Source: RGVT01 sp037129475 | Lineage (GTDB): Bacteria > Planctomycetota > Planctomycetia > Pirellulales > UBA1268 | NCBI GenBank assembly: GCA_037129475.1 | Contig: JBAXUY010000179.1 | Span: 1-5,329, forward strand | Direction: 5' to 3' | Length of the DNA stretch: 5,329 bases | In this document: positions 1 to 4,900 of the stretch, one piece after another | How positions within the stretch are numbered: position 1 is the first letter of the stretch | Layout of the letters: each line of letters starts with the position of its first letter | Notes under the pieces: generated by a model | Database searches by the model: none | What the model was told of the DNA's origin: nothing | Seen by the model: only the letters and a program-made list of their open reading frames with translations | Position numbers and translations under genes: made by a program

Positions 1-209
1 GTGGGCAGCCAGGGAGCGGTCGTGCAGGTGAACTTCTGCTGGAGTGCCTTGAGCAGGCACTGGAAGTCCCACACCGCGAACACATGCTGCTCCATGAATC
101 GTCGCATCCGCGCGGGCGAATTCATGAGTGCGTAGAGGCGATGGCTCACGAGACGGTCGCGAGCATCGCCGAGATCGAGGCCGAGGCGGGGTGGGGAGAG
201 AAGCATCAT
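1..209 (-). CDS. DUF3050 family protein, N-terminal part (runs off left edge)
   Basis: Reading the minus strand from an ATG at 209 gives 69 codons, open to the window edge, so only the N-terminus is present. Residues around 39-69 contain EQHVFAVWDFQCLLKALQ, followed by a PWLP motif. This FMExHVFAVWDFxxLLKxLQ...PWxP block is characteristic of the DUF3050 family, whose biochemical role I cannot state. An in-frame TGA at 228-230 lies only six codons upstream, so the start is confined to ATG 209 or the adjacent ATG at 206. No strong Shine-Dalgarno sequence is visible. The gene follows the DUF1559 gene on the same strand, but a 13-bp hairpin lies in the 119-bp gap, so co-transcription is doubtful. 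Family assignment is from recognised motifs only. Confidence 0.8.
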   Translation of the reverse strand, partial: MMLLSPPRLGLDLGDARDRLVSHRLYALMNSPARMRRFMEQHVFAVWDFQCLLKALQQKFTCTTAPWLP

Positions 210-240
210 GGGCGTCCGTGGGGGGCGTCAGGTGTGCCAA

Positions 241-269
241 CGTCGGGCAACCGAGACGGTTGCCCGACG
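241..269. terminator. Perfect 13-bp hairpin between two minus-strand genes
   Basis: Arms 241-253 and 257-269 are exact reverse complements with a 3-base loop (aga). The hairpin lies about 60 bases past the stop of the DUF1559 gene and 32 bases before the DUF3050 start. It is GC-rich and very stable. Read on the minus strand it is followed by only TT, so it is not a classic U-tract terminator. It could end DUF1559 transcription, stabilise the 3' end of that mRNA, or be a dispersed palindromic repeat. Confidence 0.45.
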
Positions 270-328
270 GAAATTTCTAGGCAAGCGGCCCGCAGCGTCG
301 AGGGAGATCCCCTGAATCCCGGCGTTCG

Positions 329-1555
329 CTAGGGAATCGTCACCACGGCTCCGTCGGCCCGAGCGGAGAGCGACTTGTGCACGGCGGGATCGATCTCGTA
401 TGGGATCGTCCGCACGCACCCGTCGCCGAAGGCGACGGTGAACCCGGCGCGGTGCGGGCCACCGAAGGCCGTCGGCGCCGTCACATTGGCTTCGTCCTGC
501 CGCGGGGCCTCGACGCCAAAGCGGGTGTTGCCGCTCGAATAGCCGGCGAACAGGATGCCGGCATCGCCCGCGTCGGTGCCGGTGCGGTAGCGGTCGGCGG
601 CCATGAACTTCTCGCCGGCGAGGTAGGTCATGGAGAGCCCGTCGAGAATGTGGCCGGCCGTGACGCGGCTCATGCGATGCACGAACCCATCCTGCAGGTC
701 GGGAATGCCCATGTCGGAGAGCGCGAGCTTCTGGCCGAGCGTGGCCTTGCGCCAGGCGTCGCCGTCGGTGAGCGAGGTCGGCGTGTAGATCGTGGCGTCG
801 AGCGATCCCGAGCAGCCGGAGCAGGGGCCGAGCCTGTCGGCGGGATGGTTTGCGGTGAGGTGGGCGTTGACCACGGCGTTGTACGGAAGGTTCAGCGACT
901 GGCAGTTGTTCGGATTGCCGGGAGGGGCGTGGCTGATCGTGATCTTCGTGCCGTTCGATACGGCGCCCGAAACCTTCCTGAGCACGGAGAGTGGCGGGCA
1001 GTTGCCCACCGATCCGCCATTGGCGGCATAGTCGCTGCGGGTGGCCTGGGAAAGTGTGAGCCCGGTGGCGGCGGCCGAGGAGAAGGGGCCCGATCCGACC
1101 ACGGTGATCGGCCCGGCCGTCCGCCGCGACGGGCATGAGAAAAGTCTCACGGGTGTCGTGGCCAGACGCTGGTAGACACTTGGTGCCGTGAGAGCCGTGG
1201 CGTCGGCCACGATGTCACGGGTGGCCAATTCCTCGGCGTAGGGCAGGATGCCAAACGTCCAGCCACCGGGCTGGGAGGGATCGCTCGGCCGCTCTGCCAC
1301 GCCGAGCCACGCGGGGCTCCAGCCCCCCGACGGAAAGTGCCCCATCGCCGTCTCGTGGCGGATCATCGCCTTGGCGATCTGCGACACGTGGTTCTTGCAG
1401 GTCGTCAGGCGGGCACTTTCCCGGGCTGATTGCACGGCCGGCAGCAGCAGGCCGGAGAGGGTGCCGATGATCGCCACCGACACCAAGAGTTCGACGATCG
1501 TAAATCCCCGGGCCGCGTGGCGCAGCCCCCGATCCCTTCTGATGGCCATGTCCAT
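329..1555 (-). CDS. DUF1559 domain protein with type IV pilin-like N-terminal signal (H-X9-DG protein)
   Basis: 408 residues. The N-terminus is a prepilin-type signal: a short basic leader, then G17|FTIVELLVSVAIIG with Glu at +5 (E22) and a hydrophobic helix to about residue 38, continuing into PAVQSARESAR. The C-terminus carries the family motif H368-X9-D378-G379 (H-RAGFTVAFG-DG) and ends in a short tail reading DGAVVTIP. Length and layout fit the family. Such proteins are expected to be cut by a prepilin peptidase and anchored or assembled in a pseudopilus or secretion apparatus; their individual roles are mostly unknown. Two in-frame ATGs compete: 1555 and 1549. An AAAGGG stretch (1557-1562) is only 1 base from the first but 7 bases from the second, so 1549 may be the real start. 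The nearest upstream gene on the strand ends 86 bases away; no convincing promoter was seen in that gap. Confidence 0.95.
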   Translation of the reverse strand: MDMAIRRDRGLRHAARGFTIVELLVSVAIIGTLSGLLLPAVQSARESARLTTCKNHVSQIAKAMIRHETAMGHFPSGGWSPAWLGVAERPSDPSQPGGWTFGILPYAEELATRDIVADATALTAPSVYQRLATTPVRLFSCPSRRTAGPITVVGSGPFSSAAATGLTLSQATRSDYAANGGSVGNCPPLSVLRKVSGAVSNGTKITISHAPPGNPNNCQSLNLPYNAVVNAHLTANHPADRLGPCSGCSGSLDATIYTPTSLTDGDAWRKATLGQKLALSDMGIPDLQDGFVHRMSRVTAGHILDGLSMTYLAGEKFMAADRYRTGTDAGDAGILFAGYSSGNTRFGVEAPRQDEANVTAPTAFGGPHRAGFTVAFGDGCVRTIPYEIDPAVHKSLSARADGAVVTIP

Positions 1556-1641
1556 GCCCTTTCAGAAAGCGTTTCGTGCTCCCCAAAACCGCTCCTATTT
1601 TAGAGAGGAGGTCAAGGCCAGCACGACGGGCTGCCTGGGGG

Positions 1642-2313
1642 TCAGGCCGCTTCGGGCAACAGCCAGCCGTTGGTGAGCACGCGCAGGCCGTGCCCGCGGG
1701 CCGCGGCGAGCGTCTGCGGGGAGATCGACTCGCAGGCCACGATTCCGATTGCCGTAAAGCCCGCCTTCGAGAGCGCCGCCGTCCGGCGCGTGGCGCGGTC
1801 GAGGTCGTCGGCATCCGCCGTGCACGAGGCTTCCACGACGAGATGCACGAGCTGTTCGGCACGTTTCGCGGTGGCGATGACATCGGCCCGCATCAGGTCG
1901 GCCAACTCTTCTTCTGGCAGCCGTCCCTCGAGCCCTTCGACGAACTCCGCCCGCTCCAAGACGCGGCACTTGCGAAACTCTCGGCCCAGAAAGGCCGGAA
2001 GGTTCTTCGCGATCTTGTCTTCGAGCATGTGGCCATCGAGGCGATCGAGCCGAATCAGCATTTTCTGCTGGGTCTTCACGACGTTGGTGAGGGTGTTCTC
2101 GGTGCGTTTTTGTGCGTCGGTGAGTTCCTTCTGCGCGTCGGCGAGATCCTTCTGTGCGTCAGCCAGTTCCTTTACGACACCCGTGAGGGCGTGGAAGTCG
2201 GCCTGGTTGACCAGGTCGTCGTGGGCTTCGATCACCACGTGGGCGAGCAGATCGGCCTGCTTCTCGGGAAAGCCTTCGAGGAGTCGATTGCGGATTTGAG
2301 GGATGCTGGCCAT
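1642..2313 (-). CDS. Coiled-coil protein with degenerate PD-(D/E)XK nuclease-like domain
   Basis: 223 residues. Residues 1-45 are helical; residues 49-72 are a perfect heptad-type repeat (ADAQKDL, ADAQKEL, TDAQKRT) predicting a coiled coil that continues to about residue 95. The C-terminal half (about 97-223) resembles the nuclease-fold domain common behind such coiled coils in bacteria and archaea: RADVIATA (D144), then HLVVEAS (E161, S163), then DLDRATRRTAALSKAGFTAIGIVA. The catalytic E-X-K lysine is replaced by serine, so nuclease activity is doubtful. An AGGAG 8 bases before ATG 2313 supports the start. It is divergent from nnrE and same-strand with the DUF1559 gene. A distant relative lies at 4901-5329. 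Biological role unknown; this fold occurs in restriction, repair and transposon-associated proteins. Confidence 0.8.
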   Translation of the reverse strand: MASIPQIRNRLLEGFPEKQADLLAHVVIEAHDDLVNQADFHALTGVVKELADAQKDLADAQKELTDAQKRTENTLTNVVKTQQKMLIRLDRLDGHMLEDKIAKNLPAFLGREFRKCRVLERAEFVEGLEGRLPEEELADLMRADVIATAKRAEQLVHLVVEASCTADADDLDRATRRTAALSKAGFTAIGIVACESISPQTLAAARGHGLRVLTNGWLLPEAA

Positions 2314-2332
2314 GGTCGCGTCTCCTGTGACA

Positions 2333-2380
2333 AGTATATGCGAGCCGCAAAGAGTGTACAGGCGAACAGTTGTAGGTCAA
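2333..2380 (-). promoter_or_regulatory. Candidate promoter for the coiled-coil/nuclease-like gene
   Basis: On the minus strand TTGACC (2375-2380) is followed after 16 bases by TACACT (2353-2358), a reasonable sigma-70-like pair. A second TATACT (2333-2338) lies closer to the gene but lacks a good -35. Both lie in the 103-bp divergent gap between this gene and nnrE. No comparable pair was found for nnrE in the plus direction. Pattern match only. Confidence 0.35.
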
Positions 2381-2416
2381 GCCCCATAGTTGCCGGTTGA
2401 GTACGATATCTGTCCC

Positions 2417-3121
2417 ATGCACACGCTCACTCGCGCCCAGGTCCGGGAGGTCGATCGACTCGCGATCGAGGAGTATGGCCTGCCCGGGATCGTGCTCATG
2501 GAGAATGCCGGCGGAAACGCGGCCCGGCTCCTGCACTCGCTCGGCATCGATGGGCCCGTGGCGATCGCCTGCGGCCGGGGCAACAACGGGGGCGACGGGT
2601 TCGTGATCGCCCGGCACCTCGAGTTGCTCGGGCACGACGTGCGGCTCCTGCTCGCCGCTTCGCTCGCTGGCTATTCGGGCGATGCGGCCGTGAATGCGGA
2701 GGTGGCGAGACGCTCGGGCCTGCGGATGGTCGATCTCGCGGCGGCGTCGGCTGGCAACTGGCTGGAGGCTCTCCACGGGGCCGCCTGGATTGTCGATGCC
2801 CTGCTGGGCACCGGCGCCGTGGGAGCCCCGCGGGGCGCGGTGGCCACGGCGATTGCGGCGATCAAAGAGGTGCGCGGCCAGGCGCCGGGAGAGGGCGGGG
2901 GATCGCGGGTGCTGGCCGTGGACATCCCCTCCGGAATGGACGGCGACACGGGCGAGCGGCCCGGGGCCTGCGTGCGGGCCGATGCCACAGCCACGTTCGT
3001 CGCGCCCAAGCCGGGGTTTGCCGCACCCGGGGCCCAGGTGTTTACAGGCGCCGTGCACGTGCTCGGCATCGGAGCTCCGGCAGCTCTCCTGGCCCGGTTT
3101 GGGATCAGTCGGGCAGACTGA
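2417..3121 (+). CDS. nnrE: NAD(P)HX epimerase (YjeF N-terminal domain protein)
   Basis: 234 residues from ATG 2417. A TTG at 2390 would add 9 residues, but the family start (MHTLTRAQVREVDRLA) fits ATG 2417. The enzyme interconverts the R and S epimers of hydrated NADH/NADPH so that a dehydratase (NnrD) can repair them; it acts in the cytosol. Visible family motifs: MENAG at 28-32, GRGNNGGDG at 53-61, VDALLGTG at 126-133, AVDIPSGMDGDTGE at 167-180 and TFVAPKPG at 193-200. Length matches a stand-alone epimerase domain; the C-terminal dehydratase domain found fused in many bacteria is absent and must be encoded elsewhere. No strong ribosome binding site is seen. The last codons (3071-3105) are nearly identical to noncoding sequence at 4864-4898, so the extreme C-terminus overlaps a duplicated segment. 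Confidence 0.93.
   Translation: MHTLTRAQVREVDRLAIEEYGLPGIVLMENAGGNAARLLHSLGIDGPVAIACGRGNNGGDGFVIARHLELLGHDVRLLLAASLAGYSGDAAVNAEVARRSGLRMVDLAAASAGNWLEALHGAAWIVDALLGTGAVGAPRGAVATAIAAIKEVRGQAPGEGGGSRVLAVDIPSGMDGDTGERPGACVRADATATFVAPKPGFAAPGAQVFTGAVHVLGIGAPAALLARFGISRAD
3071..3105 (+). repeat. 35-bp direct repeat, copy 1 (inside 3' end of nnrE)
   Basis: Matches 4864-4898 at 33 of 35 positions in the same orientation, without gaps. Here it encodes the APAALLARFG region of NnrE. The other copy lies just past the stop of the right-edge nuclease-like gene. Homology is unclear on both flanks. Confidence 0.8.
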
Positions 3122-3125
3122 CGCT

Positions 3126-3148
3126 GGCCGTGCCTTGGAGATCCTGGC
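3126..3148 (+). repeat. 23-bp junction repeat, copy 1
   Basis: Identical to 4435-4457 (begins ggccgtgccttggag, ends atcctggc). In both places it abuts a truncated nuclease-gene copy at the same codon. A variant (tgccttggaactcctgg) forms the right arm of the inverted repeat at 4795-4839. It starts 5 bases past the nnrE stop codon. Confidence 0.8.
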
Positions 3149-3267
3149 ACTTCTCGGGCCTTGCGATTGGCCCAATAGCCGAAGAACAGGGCACGAATAT
3201 CCTCATCCGGGCGAGCGGCTCGCAGCCGGTCTGCGATCTTCAGGAACCATGCAACTTCCGTCGTCCT
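3149..3267 (-). pseudogene. Small remnant of the PD-(D/E)XK-like gene (C-terminal fragment)
   Basis: The minus strand encodes a fragment reading TTEVAWFLKIADRLR, then DEDIRALFFGY, then RKARE. It aligns without gaps to the C-terminal part of the gene at 4901-5329 (TTEVARFMKVIQRLR, QDIRALFFGY, RKARE) and to the larger remnant at 4458-4766 with a constant offset of 1309 bases. It lacks the catalytic D and EVK region, the N-terminus and the natural C-terminus, so it cannot encode a working nuclease domain. On its 3' side it joins the same 23-bp repeat as the larger remnant. The surrounding open frame runs antisense into nnrE and is not a gene. Confidence 0.75.
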
Positions 3268-3282
3268 ACCCGCTCGCCCCGA

Positions 3283-3311
3283 TTGAACCGGGCATTTTTG
3301 CAGCGTATCAT
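3283..3311 (+). promoter_or_regulatory. Candidate promoter for the HATPase/DUF4325 gene
   Basis: TTGAAC (3283-3288) and TATCAT (3306-3311) are separated by 17 bases, the preferred sigma-70 spacing, 39 bases ahead of the ATG at 3351. A second TTGACG at 3315-3320 has no properly spaced -10. This lies just beyond the small nuclease remnant. Pattern match only. Confidence 0.35.
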
Positions 3312-3350
3312 CAATTGACGCGTTTTTCAAAAAATAGGTCACAATCGGTC

Positions 3351-4349
3351 ATGCGACCAGAAAGCCTCGATTCCCTCGTCGCCCACGCGAGGGCTCAGGG
3401 GGCGATTTCAACGGATGAGGCGATGCGGCTGCTCGGCGCGTCGCGGGCAACCGCGCAACGGCGGTTGCGAACACTCGCGGCCGACGGGCGCCTGGTGCGA
3501 CAGGGCGCTGGCCGCGGGGCTCACTATGTGCTTCCCAAGACCCGTTGGGAGCGGCCGCTTGCGGGGCTCGAGGAAGACCGGCTCTGGGCAGAGGTTCGTC
3601 CCTCGCTGGCCGACTTGGGGCTTTCCGAGCGGGAGCTCGGCACCGTGGGCTACACGTTCACCGAGATGGTGAACAATGCCATCGATCACAGCCGGGGCGA
3701 CCTCGTGTGCGTGGCGGCAGCGGCGTCGCCGGCTGGCATCGTCATCGAGATCGTGGACAACGGCATTGGCGTGTTCCGCTCCATCCGTGAATCGCAAGGC
3801 CTGCCCGACGACGTCGAGGCGGTGTTCGTTCTCGAAAAAGGCCGCTTCACCACGCAGCCAGCTCGGCATAGTGGCGAGGGAATCTTCTTTGCATCGAAAG
3901 CCGCCAACCGTTATCTGCTGGCGTCTGGAAAAGTCGCATGGCTGACCGACAACGAGGCCCACGATACGGCGATTCAAATCGAGCCAACGCCGCGCTCCGG
4001 CACGCGGGTGGTGCTGACCTTCGTGCCGGGGAAAGTGTTCGTGCTGGCAGACGTGTTTCAGCGTTGGACCGATCCCGACACCCTGGCCTTCGACCGCACG
4101 CGCACGACCGTGCGGCTCGCAGGCTTCGGTGTGCAACTTCTCTCGCGTTCGGAAGCCCGGAGGGTGACGGTGGGGCTCGAGCGGTTTCGGCATGTGACGA
4201 TCGATTTCACGGGGGTCGACATCGTGGGCCAGGGATTCTGCGATGAAGTGTTCCGCGTGTTCGCCGCCGGCCATCCCCAGATCGTTCTCGCCCCGACGGG
4301 CATGAACGAGAGCGTGGCGTTCATGGTCGAGCGAGCCCGAAGAGCGTAG
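3351..4349 (+). CDS. Winged-helix / HATPase / DUF4325 (STAS-like) three-domain protein
   Basis: 332 residues from ATG 3351; the frame is open further upstream, but that part overlaps nnrE and is not protein-like. Residues 1-65 form a helix-turn-helix or winged-helix domain (ISTDEAMRLLGASRATAQRRLRTL, then a wing with GRGAHYVL). Residues about 75-228 are a GHKL ATP-binding domain: N box E105-MVNNAIDH, D136-NGIG (G1), G175-EGIFFA (G2) and SGT at 216-218. Residues about 250-332 match DUF4325, a STAS-like domain (VTIDFTGVDIVGQGFCDEVFRVF). No histidine phosphoacceptor domain or membrane segment is seen, so this is not a standard sensor kinase. The layout recalls an anti-sigma kinase (SpoIIAB-like) joined to its STAS partner plus a DNA-binding head, suggesting a regulator; the target is unknown. 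The stop codon lies within the first unit of a tandem palindromic repeat. Confidence 0.87.
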   Translation: MRPESLDSLVAHARAQGAISTDEAMRLLGASRATAQRRLRTLAADGRLVRQGAGRGAHYVLPKTRWERPLAGLEEDRLWAEVRPSLADLGLSERELGTVGYTFTEMVNNAIDHSRGDLVCVAAAASPAGIVIEIVDNGIGVFRSIRESQGLPDDVEAVFVLEKGRFTTQPARHSGEGIFFASKAANRYLLASGKVAWLTDNEAHDTAIQIEPTPRSGTRVVLTFVPGKVFVLADVFQRWTDPDTLAFDRTRTTVRLAGFGVQLLSRSEARRVTVGLERFRHVTIDFTGVDIVGQGFCDEVFRVFAAGHPQIVLAPTGMNESVAFMVERARRA

Positions 4350-4407
4350 CGACAGGCCTCCAGGCCTGTCGTGACTGACGTAGCGACAGGCCTCCAGGCC
4401 TGTCGTG
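4345..4407. repeat. Tandem pair of 29-bp palindromic units
   Basis: Units 4345-4373 and 4379-4407 are identical (cgtag, then a hairpin, then tg), with a 5-base spacer and a period of 34. Each contains a perfect 10-bp stem: cgacaggcct / aggcctgtcg around cc (4350-4371 and 4384-4405). The tag in the first unit is the stop codon of the ATPase gene. Without a T tract these are not classic terminators, but stable hairpins here could end or stabilise the transcript. They may be a dispersed genomic palindrome family. Confidence 0.85.
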
Positions 4408-4434
4408 CCCAGCCTTTCCGCCGCCGGGCGAGGC

Positions 4435-4457
4435 GGCCGTGCCTTGGAGATCCTGGC
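4435..4457 (+). repeat. 23-bp junction repeat, copy 2
   Basis: Identical to 3126-3148. It abuts the larger nuclease remnant exactly where homology to the right-edge gene stops. It resembles the inverted-repeat arms at 4795-4839 (one indel and two substitutions over about 20 bases), so the remnant is bracketed by inverted copies. Confidence 0.8.
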
Positions 4458-4766
4458 GCTTCGCGGGCCTTGCGGTCGGCCTTATATCCGAAGAACAGCG
4501 CCCGGATATCTTGATCGGGGTGGGTGGCTCGCAGCCGCTCGATCACCTTCATGAACGGTGCGACTTCCGTCGGGCTCACGGCGGCCTTCACTTCGCACAC
4601 CACGATCACGGGGCGGGCATCGATGGTGCCGCAGACGACGAGGTCGATCTCGTGATGGCCCCGGGAACTTTCGATTTCCTCAGGCTGAGCGGAAGCCACC
4701 TCGAGCCGCCAGTGCTTTTCGAGGATCTCAGGGATGAGGTCGCAGGCGAAGTCTTCGAGGCTGCCG
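4458..4766 (-). pseudogene. Truncated paralogue of the PD-(D/E)XK-like gene
   Basis: About 103 codons aligning without a gap (constant offset 504) to 4962-5270 of the right-edge gene, at roughly 80% amino-acid identity by eye. It keeps SLEDFACDL, EIDLVV (catalytic D), VVCEVK (E-X-K), TEVAPFMKVIERLR and DIRALFFGYKADRKAREA, with no internal stop. Homology ends abruptly on both sides: the N-terminal region of the paralogue is missing, and the natural C-terminal tail (IVTAG...MIPAA) is replaced by the 23-bp repeat sequence. The enclosing open frame (4058-4855) has only a TTG start inside the hairpin region and runs antisense deep into the ATPase gene, so it is unlikely to be expressed as a protein. 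Best read as a gene fragment, perhaps carried in a small repeat-bounded element. Confidence 0.75.
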
Positions 4767-4794
4767 GCCGCCCCCGAGTGAACACGGCGTGGAT

Positions 4795-4839
4795 CAGGAG
4801 TTCCAAGGCAGGCCACCTTGGCCTGCCTTGGAACTCCTG
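4795..4839. repeat. Perfect 21-bp inverted repeat, 3-base loop
   Basis: Arms 4795-4815 and 4819-4839 are exact reverse complements around cct. The arms read caggagttccaaggcaggcc and its complement. The right arm and following bases (tgccttggaactcctggtgc) closely match the 23-bp junction repeats at 3126 and 4435. It could be two abutting element ends or a strong hairpin. It lies between the remnant and the right-edge gene, where it might also block read-through. Confidence 0.88.
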
Positions 4840-4853
4840 GTGCAGGGAAATCC

Positions 4854-4892
4854 AACCCGGTCAGGAGCCCCGGCAGCGCTCCTGGCCCGGTT
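4854..4892 (-). terminator. Imperfect hairpin just past the stop of the right-edge nuclease gene
   Basis: Arms 4854-4868 (aacccggtcaggagc) and 4878-4892 (gctcctggcccggtt) pair at 13 of 15 positions around a 9-base loop. On the minus strand it begins 8 bases after the TGA at 4901-4903, a typical place for a terminator, though no U tract follows. Much of it overlaps the 35-bp repeat shared with nnrE. Confidence 0.4.
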
Positions 4893-4898
4893 TGGGAT
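4864..4898 (+). repeat. 35-bp direct repeat, copy 2 (matches 3' end of nnrE)
   Basis: 33 of 35 bases match 3071-3105. Here it is noncoding, between the inverted repeat and the stop codon of the right-edge gene. It may be a stub of a duplicated nnrE 3' end, or a shared palindromic repeat that nnrE also carries. Confidence 0.8.
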
Positions 4899-4900
4899 TG

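Noticed and set aside
84..332. 82-codon plus-strand frame at the left end
   Set aside because: It is antisense to the DUF3050 start, crosses the 13-bp hairpin and shows no recognisable motif.
377..1138. Long open frames on the plus strand (377-1138) and in another minus frame (228-1136) across the DUF1559 gene
   Set aside because: They overlap a clearly recognised gene, have arginine/glycine/alanine-rich low-complexity translations and show no family motif; typical shadows in high-GC DNA.
1575..1625. TTGACC and short inverted repeats between the DUF1559 gene and the coiled-coil gene as promoter or terminator
   Set aside because: No -10 at a usable spacing from the TTGACC, and the inverted repeat is only 6 bp with a loop of about 40 bases.
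2694..3350. Upstream extension of the HATPase/DUF4325 frame to 2694
   Set aside because: The added 219 residues overlap nnrE in another frame and have an arginine/proline-rich shadow composition; the recognisable winged helix begins at ATG 3351.
4345..4407. Tandem repeat considered as a minimal CRISPR array
   Set aside because: Only two units with a 5-base spacer, each an internal palindrome; no cas genes and no spacer-sized gaps.
4058..4855. 265-codon minus-strand frame as a complete nuclease gene
   Set aside because: Only about 103 codons match the family; its start is a TTG in a hairpin region, and its last third is antisense to the ATPase gene. Reported as a pseudogene fragment instead.
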